From assembly GCF_023507745.1 (NCBI RefSeq), contig NZ_JALPZO010000126.1:1-41333 (forward strand): DNA of 41,333 nucleotides, in the 5' to 3' direction. The stretch comes from Vreelandella olivaria. GTDB lineage: Bacteria > Pseudomonadota > Gammaproteobacteria > Pseudomonadales > Halomonadaceae. Shown one piece after another: positions 22,953-30,861 of this stretch (its first letter is position 1; the number at the start of each line of letters is the position of its first letter). The notes under the pieces were generated by a model that did not search any database, had not been told where the DNA came from, and saw only the letters and a program-made list of their open reading frames with translations. The position numbers were made by a program, and so were the translations under genes.

Positions 22953-25888
22953 TGTCAGCTTTCGATGCTTTCATGAGCAAAATGTTTCCGCCGAGCGGAA
23001 AGGGAGCCCGTCAGGAAAACCCCCAGGGAGACAGTCTTGGGGCTTTCGAGGCGGCTGATACCGATAGGGTTTCGCCGCAGGTAAAATCGCTACTGACAGA
23101 CGAGAGCGGACGCCCGCTTTCGTTACCGCGTGGTAAGCCGATTACAGAGGAAAACCTGCGCGCAGCCTATCGTCGAGCACCGTCGTTTGCCTCACGGCTG
23201 CCCTGGGTTGAGTATTTATCAGAGACAGGCTGTTTTTTGCTGGAAGACGGTGTGTCGGTGGGTATTGTCGCAGAAGTCATCCCAGTACCCACCGAGGGGA
23301 GAAGTGAAGACGCACTGGAAAGTGTTCGCGATACCATTTGTTCAGCATTACAGGACTGTCTACCCGAGCATGACCACCATCCGTGGGTGCTTCAGCTATA
23401 TGTACGTGACGATACGGACCCCCGCCCCGATTTAGAAAAGCTGCGCGCTTATACGCGCCCTGGACTGCTCAATACCGAGTTCACGCAAGCGTGGCTGGCT
23501 AGCATGGAGGCGCATATGCGCGCTATTGCAAAGCCAGGAGGGCTTTTTGAGGATGACCGGGTCACTCAGACTCAATGGCGTGGCCAAACTCGACGTACCC
23601 GGTTGGTACTGTATCGCCGCTTGGGAAGTGGTAAAGCCAAGGTGGGAGAGCGCAAGTCGGCTCGTTTGTCTAATCCTGATGATGCTGTTAACCAGGTTTA
23701 CGAGCGCCTGGTGACGGCGCTACAGCCCGCCGGGTTGAGTTTTCAGCGCTACGATGGCCGGGATTTCCATCGCTGGTTGATGCCTCGTTTCAATCCGTGT
23801 CCGCGCATGTCGCCTGATGATCCACAACGTTTTTACGATGTATTTGACTTCCCTGATGACGATAACCGTCTGCCTCACTACGACTTGGCGGAGGGGTTGC
23901 TGGCAAGTTCTCCTTATGGCGATGTTGAGAAGGGGCTTTGGTACTTTGATGGAATGCCTCACGCTGTCGTCCCCGTCGAAGAAATGCGGCAGGTACCTAA
24001 GGTTGGCCACCTTACTGGGGAGGTCACCAGGAATAATGGCAAAAGTGGGGGAACAGTATCGAATGCGTTGCTGGATTTGTTACCGGAAGGGACCGAGGCA
24101 TGTTTAACGCTCGTGGCAGTCCCCCAGGAACCGCTGGAAGATCATATTGATAAGCTGCGTCAAAAAGCGGTGGGTAGCTCTGTTCAGGCCCAAAAAGTTC
24201 GAGAGGATTGTGATAAGGCACGTGGGTATTTAGGCGATGATCATAAGCTGTATCAGTCGTCGCTTGTGTTTTATGTCAATGGTGCTGATGAACGGGAACT
24301 GGAAAAACGTTTCCTCGAACTGACAACTCGCCTGACGAGTGCCCAGCTCAAACCGGTCGATCCTGAAGATGAAGTGGCTGCCCTTAATAGTTACTTGAGA
24401 TGGCTGCCTATGGCCTACGATCCTGAGCTGGATCGCTCTGGGTGGTACACCCAGATGAACTTTGTTCAGCATATTTCGAATCTAATGCCGCTATTCGGTC
24501 GCGCCAAGGGTACAGGTAATCCGGGGATCAGTTTTTTCAATCGCGGTGGTGGGACGTTTAATTTTGACCCGCTAAACCTGGATGACCGGGCGGCCAATGC
24601 CCACATGTTGATTTTTGGGCCAACCGGGGCAGGTAAATCAGCGACGTTAAACAGTATCCTCAGCCAGGTGATGGCCATTCATCGCCCGAGGCTCTTTGTG
24701 ATCGAAGTCGGCAACTCCTTTGGCATGCTGGGGGACTACTTCAAGCGCAAGGGCATGACCGTCAATAAGGTACGGCTGGCTCCGGGTTCGGGTGCCTGTT
24801 TGCCTCCATTTTCTGAAGCTCATCGCCTGCTTGATGCAGAGATGGAAGCAACTCGGTTAGAGCGTGATCGTGAAGACCATAATCCTTATGAGGAAGCACC
24901 TGTTGAGTCCTTGGTGAGTGATGCAGAAGGCGATCAAGAGGGTGATGAACGTGACTTGATGGGCGAGATGGAAATCGCTGCGCGCCTGATGATTACCGGT
25001 GGGGATCCCAAAGAAGAAGCGCAGTTCCGTCGTTCAGATCGACGCATGGTCAGAGATGCGATTTATCGGGCTGCTCGTACCTCCCACTCAGTTGGTCGCA
25101 CGTGTTTGACTGAAGATGTTCGGCAGGCGTTTCGTGAGATTGCGGTTGACCCAGAACTGCCGGAGTCGGCGCGACATCGCGCCTATGAAATGGGTGAAAG
25201 TCTTGGGCTGTTTGTGGACGGTTTTGACGGTGAAGTATTTAACCGTGATGGCAATGCCTGGCCTGAGTGCGATGTTACTATCATCGACCTGGCTCACTAC
25301 TCACGTGAAGGCTATGAGGCCCAACTGGCTCTAGCCGTAATTTCGATCACTAATATGATCACCAACCTGGCAGAACGGGAGCAGTTTTCGGGGCGGCCCA
25401 TTGTTCAGGCAATTGATGAAAGCCATATCGTGACGGTGAATCCGCTGCTTAGCCCATTTTTTGTCAAGGTCGGCAAAATGGGGCGCAAGCTGTCCCATTG
25501 GCTGTGGTTTGCGACTCAGAGCTTGGAAGACTTTCCCAGCGCGGCTGAGAAGCTCCTCAATATGGTGGAGTGGTGGATCTGTCTAACGATGCCGCCCGAC
25601 GAAGTCGAGCAAGTCGCACGATTTAAGAGCCTGACACCTTCCCAACGACAGCTCATGCTGTCCGCGTCCAAAGTCAATAAAAAGTACACCGAGGGGGTCG
25701 TGCTCTCGACACGGTTGGAGGCACTGTTCCGTGTTGTACCTCCCAGCCTTTATCTCGCTTTAGCAGGAACTGAGGGTGATGAGAAGGCCGAGCGTGACCG
25801 TGTGAGGCGCGAGCTTGACTGCTCAGAACTCGATGCAGCGATCGAGATTGCCAGGCGTCTGGATGATAAGCGGGGGATTGCGACGTGA
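22952..25888 (+). CDS. traC: conjugative transfer ATPase TraC/VirB4-like (TIGR03744, PFL_4706)
   Basis: A 978-aa cytoplasmic ATPase that drives assembly and transport. Walker A GPTGAGKS is at about 556-563 and Walker B IDESH at about 821-825, with VEWWICLTMPPDEVEQVARF in the C-terminal motor. An acidic insert rich in Asp/Glu lies between the motifs (about 630-690, including EDHNPYEEAPVESL). ATG 22952 has GGAGGG 5 bp upstream; GTG 22949 is less likely. This is the last gene of the first conjugation block; cargo follows it where other family members continue to the DsbC-like gene. Confidence 0.97.
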   Translation: MSAFDAFMSKMFPPSGKGARQENPQGDSLGAFEAADTDRVSPQVKSLLTDESGRPLSLPRGKPITEENLRAAYRRAPSFASRLPWVEYLSETGCFLLEDGVSVGIVAEVIPVPTEGRSEDALESVRDTICSALQDCLPEHDHHPWVLQLYVRDDTDPRPDLEKLRAYTRPGLLNTEFTQAWLASMEAHMRAIAKPGGLFEDDRVTQTQWRGQTRRTRLVLYRRLGSGKAKVGERKSARLSNPDDAVNQVYERLVTALQPAGLSFQRYDGRDFHRWLMPRFNPCPRMSPDDPQRFYDVFDFPDDDNRLPHYDLAEGLLASSPYGDVEKGLWYFDGMPHAVVPVEEMRQVPKVGHLTGEVTRNNGKSGGTVSNALLDLLPEGTEACLTLVAVPQEPLEDHIDKLRQKAVGSSVQAQKVREDCDKARGYLGDDHKLYQSSLVFYVNGADERELEKRFLELTTRLTSAQLKPVDPEDEVAALNSYLRWLPMAYDPELDRSGWYTQMNFVQHISNLMPLFGRAKGTGNPGISFFNRGGGTFNFDPLNLDDRAANAHMLIFGPTGAGKSATLNSILSQVMAIHRPRLFVIEVGNSFGMLGDYFKRKGMTVNKVRLAPGSGACLPPFSEAHRLLDAEMEATRLERDREDHNPYEEAPVESLVSDAEGDQEGDERDLMGEMEIAARLMITGGDPKEEAQFRRSDRRMVRDAIYRAARTSHSVGRTCLTEDVRQAFREIAVDPELPESARHRAYEMGESLGLFVDGFDGEVFNRDGNAWPECDVTIIDLAHYSREGYEAQLALAVISITNMITNLAEREQFSGRPIVQAIDESHIVTVNPLLSPFFVKVGKMGRKLSHWLWFATQSLEDFPSAAEKLLNMVEWWICLTMPPDEVEQVARFKSLTPSQRQLMLSASKVNKKYTEGVVLSTRLEALFRVVPPSLYLALAGTEGDEKAERDRVRRELDCSELDAAIEIARRLDDKRGIAT

Positions 25889-26004
25889 GTGCAACTGCTG
25901 GTAAATGCTGGTGGCGGCTGTCAATAACGTTGGGCGGCAGCGCTGAGAGAAGCGGCAACAGGCACTGGCTGAGCACTTGTCGTCAACTCCCAAATCAAGC
26001 GTAA
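25885..26004 (+). CDS. possible 39-aa peptide overlapping the traC stop
   Basis: GTG 25885 lies in the traC stop (GTGA), the same coupling pattern used through this operon, and opens a 39-codon frame with GKCWWRLSITLGGSAERSG and a C-terminal CRQLPNQA. It has no clear family. The overlap is the only support; it could equally be chance. Confidence 0.3.
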   Translation: MSATAGKCWWRLSITLGGSAERSGNRHWLSTCRQLPNQA

Positions 26005-26021
26005 AGGATAGGAGGAAAATG

Positions 26022-26387
26022 ATGCAGAACCTGTCTCAAGAGCAGGACGTAAAGGGCACTAATCAGGATATTACGGATGTGGCGAGGGCTTTAGGGGTCA
26101 TAGCAGCCCGAATGCTCAGACATCAAGGGACTCAGCTCTTCGGGGTGACCTGTTACTCCATGGAGTGCCGGGACATGGTATTACGAATCCTGGGTGTGTT
26201 TGACGAGCTTCCCAGTGGAAGCGATCCACAAAATCTCACTTGGTTCAGTGATGATTTAAGACGCCTACTGGAGCAGTTGGAATCCGGGGGGGGGGCTGAA
26301 AGCCGGTTCCATGCATATGCGTTTATCCAGCGTGGCGTGATCAAAAATTTCATTGACCGGTATGGAAGTGCTAATCCAACATACTGA
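26022..26387 (+). CDS. small protein of unknown function after traC
   Basis: A 121-aa soluble protein, mainly helical, with ITDVARALGVIAARMLRHQG, YSMECRDMVLRILGVFDELP and RDLRRL-type charged helices near DDLRRLLEQLESGGG. A strong ribosome site AGGAGG lies 6 bp before ATG 26022 (3 bp before ATG 26019). It has no signal or membrane segment. A nine-base G run (26287-26295) inside the gene could slip. Family unknown. It is the first gene of the cargo block that splits the transfer operon. Confidence 0.65.
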   Translation: MQNLSQEQDVKGTNQDITDVARALGVIAARMLRHQGTQLFGVTCYSMECRDMVLRILGVFDELPSGSDPQNLTWFSDDLRRLLEQLESGGGAESRFHAYAFIQRGVIKNFIDRYGSANPTY

Positions 26388-26556
26388 TCATTCTTGAAAT
26401 TTCCCATGCCCATCCCAGTTCTTCATAGCGTGGCATGTGGCCAAGGCGGTCTCCAGATGAATATCTCCAATATTTGCCATCAAAGTATATGTCACTCAAA
26501 TAGCTCTCGGAGGGATCGGAGGATGAGTCGTGAAAGAGAGCTCCTGGAACAGACAC
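26371..26556 (-). CDS. possible small minus-strand gene or gene fragment
   Basis: A 61-aa frame from GTG 26556. The stretch SYLSDIYFDGKYWRYSSGDR and then MPRYEELGWAWEISRM is rich in aromatic and charged residues and looks more protein-like than the usual antisense frame; most of it covers a gap on the plus strand. It overlaps the genes on either side by 17 and 34 bp. It may be the tail of a disrupted gene. No family is recognised. Confidence 0.35.
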   Translation of the reverse strand: MSVPGALFHDSSSDPSESYLSDIYFDGKYWRYSSGDRLGHMPRYEELGWAWEISRMISMLD

Positions 26557-27122
26557 TCCTGGCAGCCTTGCGTGAGCATGGTGAAGCTGGGAAGAGATCG
26601 CTTTGGTTAACCGAAGGGGCCCTCTGGGTTGCCACGGATTGGTTGGATGAGGAGCTCCAGAGGCGCTTAGGTACTGTCTCGGTACATAATTGGATGGACG
26701 GGGTCAGTCGCTTGCTGGATCATGGTATCGTTCCCCAACCCCGGGCTTGCGCATTGCTTTGGAGAAAGCAGTATGGTGCCCCAGGTGGAGTGGCCATGCT
26801 CGAAATCCTATTGGTCGAAGTGCCCCTTCAGTTAGCAATGAAAGCATTGCCGTCCATTCAGCCTGTTTGGCAAGTTGAGATGGTCGATGTGCCACAGTTC
26901 AAGCTAGTGGTATCCTTCCAAAGGGGTACCATAAGCTATAGAGAGAAGGTGAAGCTGGCTCAGACTGGGGATTGTAGTGATCTCGCCATACTGTCACCGC
27001 TTCATCGTCGAGTGTCAGACCCTGCAATTCCTCATGTAATGCTAAGGCTTTATCGTGAAGCGAAAGAGAATGAATCTGGCTTGGTAGCCAGTGATAGCGA
27101 TGAATCAGGGCATAGTGAATAG
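26523..27122 (+). CDS. unknown protein, 3' third antisense to the next gene
   Basis: Up to 199 aa from ATG 26523, with GGAGGG 9-10 bp upstream. The N-terminal part (SRERELLEQTLLAALREHGE, SLWLTEGALWVATDWLDEEL) is a helical, plausible protein; a more hydrophobic beta-like middle (MLEILLVEVPLQLAMKAL) follows. From 26899 the frame runs antisense to a minus-strand gene for 224 bp, far more than normal gene overlap, so the natural C terminus may have been lost. Family unknown. Confidence 0.55.
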   Translation: MSRERELLEQTLLAALREHGEAGKRSLWLTEGALWVATDWLDEELQRRLGTVSVHNWMDGVSRLLDHGIVPQPRACALLWRKQYGAPGGVAMLEILLVEVPLQLAMKALPSIQPVWQVEMVDVPQFKLVVSFQRGTISYREKVKLAQTGDCSDLAILSPLHRRVSDPAIPHVMLRLYREAKENESGLVASDSDESGHSE

Positions 27123-27288
27123 CATCTATTCCCCGTAATTGCCATTCTCTACTGACTGCCAAGGCATTACCGTAGGCAGACAGGATGAAGTGCATCTCGT
27201 GCTGTTCTGGGTGGAGGCTGGGTGCTGCTTTTTCAACCCTATCGGCTAGTTCCTCATATTGCTGGCGGTCAAAGAGTGGACTCGTCAT
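26899..27288 (-). CDS. unknown protein downstream of the RES toxin
   Basis: A 129-aa soluble, helical protein (DRQQYEELADRVEKAA, EMHFILSAYGNALAVSREWQ, IHYALIHRYHWLPSQI, DEAVTVWRDHY). It looks like a genuine, evenly composed protein. GGAGA lies about 13 bp before the ATG. It follows the RES toxin on the same strand after 100 bp and could be a third gene of that module. Its 3' half is antisense to the plus-strand gene above; one of the two must be partial or the overlap real. Family unknown. Confidence 0.6.
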   Translation of the reverse strand: MTSPLFDRQQYEELADRVEKAAPSLHPEQHEMHFILSAYGNALAVSREWQLRGIDAIHYALIHRYHWLPSQIHSLSLHDKALALHEELQGLTLDDEAVTVWRDHYNPQSEPASPSLYSLWYPFGRIPLA

Positions 27289-27388
27289 CTACCGTTATCT
27301 CCAATCTGGTGGGGGAAGTAACTCCATCATGCAGCCTGCCGCCGCCCTGTAGAAGGTGGACAGCATGGCCAGTCTTAACTCAGTACCG

Positions 27389-28105
27389 TCAGCTCATAGA
27401 CGTGGCGGATACACCGACCATCCCAATCGTAACCGAGGTGGCGACCTTGCCGGGTGGGGGATAGGATAGCACCGGTGGGCGAAGTATGGCTGCACACTCG
27501 CCTTCGGGATCCCGCACGCTGGGATAGACGACCCCATCCGCATGGGCCTCCCAGGCTTGTCGGCCGAAGGTCTGCCCGGCTGTCCAGTCTTCCGGAGAGA
27601 GCAGCGCTTGGGTGTTGGTCTGCCCGTGCAGATCAAATAACTGGCCGTTCAGATCTGAGAGATAGACCCGCTGCTGCAGCATCATTGGGGGTTCGTTGGA
27701 TTCTCGCATGAACTGTTCGGCGTGGAAGCGGGTTTCGGCGATGGCTGTGACTTCCGTCAAAGCACAGTAGTAGGCGCCGAAGGTGCCATCGGTAAAGCGA
27801 GAGCCAGTGGCAGGGAAGTGGCAGAAGGCCGCCATGACGGGTGTCCAGCCGGGACCATAGCGGCGGTCTCCATCACGGATCAGGTGGATGTTCTCCGCTT
27901 CCTCCCGAAGGCATGCGGAGGTGTCGCCCTCCAACTCGTTCAATAGTGCCCAGTCATCAGGGCTGTCGTTGACACCTTCGAATAAGTCGATGGGGGGAAG
28001 CGGGAAGGAATGACGCGATAGCTTGGTTGCCAGGAGACCCAGGTCAGGGGAAGCGTCATGCATGGCCTCCGCCACGCGCTGCGTCCAGGTGCTGGCGAAC
28101 GACAT
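27389..28105 (-). CDS. RES-domain toxin (NAD+-consuming), first Xre-RES pair
   Basis: A 238-aa protein of the RES family, toxins that break down NAD+ (or modify targets with it). Visible core: RYGPGWTPVMAAFCHFPATG, then DGTFGAYYCALTEVTAIAET with R-F-H following, and the late DGVVYPSVRDPEGECAAIL. The charged and aromatic residues expected in the active pocket are present and the frame is intact. ATG 28105 lies inside the antitoxin gene (50-bp overlap); ATG 28063, with GGAGG very close upstream, is an alternative that would drop 14 residues. Its antitoxin gene carries a stop codon, so its expression or activity is of interest. Confidence 0.9.
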   Translation of the reverse strand: MSFASTWTQRVAEAMHDASPDLGLLATKLSRHSFPLPPIDLFEGVNDSPDDWALLNELEGDTSACLREEAENIHLIRDGDRRYGPGWTPVMAAFCHFPATGSRFTDGTFGAYYCALTEVTAIAETRFHAEQFMRESNEPPMMLQQRVYLSDLNGQLFDLHGQTNTQALLSPEDWTAGQTFGRQAWEAHADGVVYPSVRDPEGECAAILRPPVLSYPPPGKVATSVTIGMVGVSATSMS

Positions 28106-28457
28106 AGAGGTCGGAAACCTGCCCGCTCAGTAGGCGCTCTCTCGGAGGATGCCCAGCAAACAAGGGGTTACTGTTGGGTCGCTGCAGCCAAGTGTCGGCG
28201 GCCTCCTTGTTCGGGAGCAGAATATGCAGCGCCTTGTATATCCCTACTATCAATGACATGCGTTCCAGATGATTGACGTCGAGGTGTGCATGCTCTGGGG
28301 CCTGCTTCCAGCGTCGGTACGTGGAGTCTGGCACTCCCCGCAGCAGGGCGGCTTCGTGTTCCTTCAGTCCTCAGGACCGTGAGATATTGGGGTAGGTTCG
28401 CATCGCAGCGGTACCCATGTCGCGACGCTTGTCGGCAGTCTTGTACTGGATGGCCAT
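28056..28457 (-). pseudogene. Xre/MbcA/ParS-type antitoxin with an in-frame stop
   Basis: ATG 28457, with GGAGGG upstream, opens MAIQYKTADKRRDMG... to ...YPNISRS, then TGA at codon 29 (28373-28371), and the same frame continues GLKEHEAALLRGVPDSTYRR to a normal C terminus (133 codons in all). The continuing part carries the DUF2384 toxin-binding domain (MSLIVGIYKALHILLPNKEA, then NPLFAGHPPRERLLSGQ). In relatives the position is a tryptophan before GL, so one base (TGG to TGA) explains it. GTG 28334 could restart translation and give 92 residues with the toxin-binding part but half the HTH. An inverted repeat ATCAAA/TTTGAT (28512-28533) lies upstream. Confidence 0.85.
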
Positions 28458-28565
28458 GGTCTCTCCCTCCCTTTGTTTTTAGAGTACGCCAAATGAGCGA
28501 TGAGCGTTTAAATCAAAAAATGCTTCATTTGATCTTTTTCTGCATCTTCTGAGCCATACGTCTTC

Positions 28566-28928
28566 CTATTCAACAAATTTTTCTATAACGCTGTCAGCCC
28601 CAATTAGTGGGATCAGCCTTACCAGAACTTCATCCATTACGCCCCGCTCTGCACGGACAATGAACTTCACGCTACGATCTTGCCAGGCAAGTGTCTGAAT
28701 AAGGCTTGCTGCAACAACACTGGGTTGATCCAGATTATTAACAGGAACCTCTGTTACACCACCCCGAACACTGGTGCTAATTGGACAGTAGATCATCAAG
28801 CCGCTCTGCTTGTTATATTCCTCAGAAGATAAAACTAGAGCAGGTCGATATTTGCCTATTTCTTTACCTTTCGTTGGCTCAAAATCAAGCCACACAATGT
28901 CATTTCGCTTGGGTACATACTTGCTCAT
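28566..28928 (-). CDS. mazF: MazF/PemK-type ribonuclease toxin
   Basis: A 120-aa mRNA interferase. Typical pattern: YVPKRNDIVWLDFEPTKGKE, YRPALVLSSEEYN, GLMIYCPISTSVRG, then VVAASLIQTLAWQDRSVKFI and a helical end (DEVLVRLIPLIGADSVIEKF). Length and the PALVLS motif fit the ChpB/PemK branch. It overlaps the antitoxin stop by 4 bp. Cargo in the gap between traC and the DsbC-like gene. Confidence 0.95.
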   Translation of the reverse strand: MSKYVPKRNDIVWLDFEPTKGKEIGKYRPALVLSSEEYNKQSGLMIYCPISTSVRGGVTEVPVNNLDQPSVVAASLIQTLAWQDRSVKFIVRAERGVMDEVLVRLIPLIGADSVIEKFVE

Positions 28929-29188
28929 GAAATACCCATTTCTGATGAAGATGGCGTTGCCAGTTCGTCTGCGTGGGCGCTTTCAGGCGTTAAACCACGT
29001 AACAACTCAGCTTCGGAAAAAGGCAGCTTCAGCATTTTCCGCTTCTTGACCAGCGGTTCAATTACGATTTTACCGGCGCGCACGTTGATGCTAATGGGCG
29101 TAGATACGTCAAGGTTGGCTTGTGCAAGCACTTTGCTTGATAGGCGTACCGCTGCGCTATTGCCCCACCGTTTAATTTCGCTATTCAT
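28925..29188 (-). CDS. mazE: MazE/PemI-type antitoxin (AbrB fold)
   Basis: An 87-aa antitoxin. The N-terminal swapped-hairpin DNA-binding domain reads IKRWGNSAAVRLSSKVLAQA then ISINVRAGKIVIEPL; the acidic tail (SEAELLRGLTPESAHADELA) would inhibit the toxin. ATG 29188; ribosome site GGAG about 10 bp upstream on the minus strand. Operator-like repeats lie just upstream at 29203-29222. Confidence 0.94.
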   Translation of the reverse strand: MNSEIKRWGNSAAVRLSSKVLAQANLDVSTPISINVRAGKIVIEPLVKKRKMLKLPFSEAELLRGLTPESAHADELATPSSSEMGIS

Positions 29189-29202
29189 TCTATTACTCCA
29201 AT

Positions 29203-29222
29203 GTAGCTACTTATGTAGCTAC
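29203..29222 (-). promoter_or_regulatory. tandem palindrome operator of mazEF
   Basis: The palindrome GTAGCTAC occurs twice (29203-29210 and 29215-29222), 12 bp apart, immediately before mazE. MazE-type complexes bind repeated symmetric sites in their promoters, so this is the likely operator. The remaining gap 29223-29510 shows no gene. Confidence 0.6.
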
Positions 29223-29510
29223 TTTAGCTTTTGGGATGCTACGTGTCAACATAAGTATCTACAAAGCTATCTCGAAAGCTCTGCGTATGGTGTTCTGATC
29301 TACGGAGAGGTACGGCTTTGTATCAAATAGGCTCACGTGGTTTGACAGCGGCGGAACGCCTGCATTTAAGCGAGGGTACGCCGACCGCTGTGGCTGCTAC
29401 CTAGCTTGATCGGTTTGGGTAAATCCTCAAATCATCGCCTTAACATTCCGGGTGGTTGACACTCCTTACCTACGGTATCACTCAGCATCACATCTGAGAG
29501 GAGAATGGCA

Positions 29511-30260
29511 ATGCCAAAGATTGTGAAGCATGGATCGACTTCCATTCTGGGCACCCTGGTAGCGAGTGCGATGCTGCTATCGTCGGCTATTGCCAGCGAT
29601 AGCCTGGACACCCTGGTGCTCGGCGGCCAGTCAGTGACGCCCAGCCGTATAGCAGATGCTCCGATGGAGGGCTGGCAGGAAGTCATGCTGCCGTCTGGGG
29701 AGATTTTCTATACCGATCCTGAACAGCGGTACGTGATAGTCGGCACGCTTTACGAGAACGCCGAGGATCGCTTGATCAATGTGACCGAAGTGGTACGCCG
29801 CAAAGTCCGGATAGCGGCCTTGGCGGTTGCTAAGGACAGTGCCGTTACCTATCAAGCCAGTGATGAGATCGCTGAGATAACGGTGTTCACCGATCCAAGT
29901 TGCCCCTACTGCGAGATGCTTCATGGCGACATCGATGCGATCAACGCGGCGGGCATCACAGTGAACTATCTGCCCTTCCCGCGCATGGGCCTCAACCACC
30001 CTATTGCCCATCTACTCGCTGAAATCTGGTGCAGTGAAGATCCACAGGCGGCACTGAACACGGCGTTCAATCCTGGCCTTGCCGTTCAGAACGATGCACA
30101 AGCCTGGGAGCGTTGTAGAGCCGCTGTAGAGCAGGGGTATGTCCTGGGGCATGAGTTTGGTGTCCAGGGGACTCCGGCCATGGTGCTTCCAAATGGCGAG
30201 GTGGGAGAGGGCTATATACCCGTTGAAGACCTGGTGCAGATCGTGACAACCAGTGAATGA
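29511..30260 (+). CDS. DsbC-like thiol-disulfide protein of the ICE
   Basis: A 249-aa periplasmic thioredoxin-fold protein. A signal peptide (VASAMLLSSAIAS) precedes a dimerisation-like region with GEIFYTDPEQRYVIVGTLYE, then the catalytic domain VFTDPSCPYCEMLHGDI with Cys131-Pro-Tyr-Cys134 and the cis-Pro loop GVQGTPAMVLPNGEV. It would form or shuffle disulfides in Cys-rich channel parts such as the PFL_4710 protein. ATG 29511 has AGGAG 7 bp upstream; ATG 29505 is too close to it. First gene of the second conjugation block. Confidence 0.93.
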   Translation: MPKIVKHGSTSILGTLVASAMLLSSAIASDSLDTLVLGGQSVTPSRIADAPMEGWQEVMLPSGEIFYTDPEQRYVIVGTLYENAEDRLINVTEVVRRKVRIAALAVAKDSAVTYQASDEIAEITVFTDPSCPYCEMLHGDIDAINAAGITVNYLPFPRMGLNHPIAHLLAEIWCSEDPQAALNTAFNPGLAVQNDAQAWERCRAAVEQGYVLGHEFGVQGTPAMVLPNGEVGEGYIPVEDLVQIVTTSE

Positions 30261-30375
30261 CTGGAACAGTGATTGAGCGTATTGGAAACCTTATCGGCTC
30301 TCTTTAACGTTTCCTGCTGTGTCAGTCCCTATGCATAGGGTTTGCTGTAACAGTGAATCTTCTGGAGTGACGGAC

Positions 30376-30861
30376 ATGCCAAGACAGACTTCCCCCCTTT
30401 CCCGACCCTGGTTGCTCTTACTGGCCTCCGGTGCGTTGGCCTGGGGGCCGATGAATGCGCTGGGACAAACATCAACGATCGATATGCCACGGTCTATCAG
30501 CGACCACACCAACAGCATTGAGGTGTTCACTACGGCAGGCGAGCCAGTGAGTCGTGTGCCCGATGGAGTGGCGGTCATCGAACTGGATGGTCCTGCACGG
30601 CTCGATGGTGAAATTTCTCAAGGGCTGCCACAGGATCAAACAGCAGCAAAGGCCGAGATGCAACAGCGTATGCAGTCTCCTGAGTGGGAGCAGGTGGCAG
30701 CCCGTTACGGCGATCTGCACATGGGCGTAGCCCGTGCCTGGCTGCTGCGCGTCGAGAAGGTTCCAGCGGTGGTCGTGGACGGGGAGTATGTCGTTTATGG
30801 TCAGCCTGACGTCACCGCAGCGGTCATGGAGATCCTTGAGCAGCGTGAGGGAGCGTTATGA
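30376..30861 (+). CDS. ICE protein, PFL_4709 family (TIGR03757)
   Basis: A 161-aa exported protein. After a signal peptide ending near NALGQTS, the family core is IEVFTTAGEPVSRVPDGVAV, IELDGPARLDGEISQGLP, an Arg/Gln-rich helix, and GVARAWLLRVEKVPAVVVDG with EYVVYGQPDVTAAV. The tail resembles the end of a thioredoxin-like fold without cysteines. ATG 30376 with GGAG upstream. Overlaps the next gene by 4 bp. Confidence 0.93.
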   Translation: MPRQTSPLSRPWLLLLASGALAWGPMNALGQTSTIDMPRSISDHTNSIEVFTTAGEPVSRVPDGVAVIELDGPARLDGEISQGLPQDQTAAKAEMQQRMQSPEWEQVAARYGDLHMGVARAWLLRVEKVPAVVVDGEYVVYGQPDVTAAVMEILEQREGAL

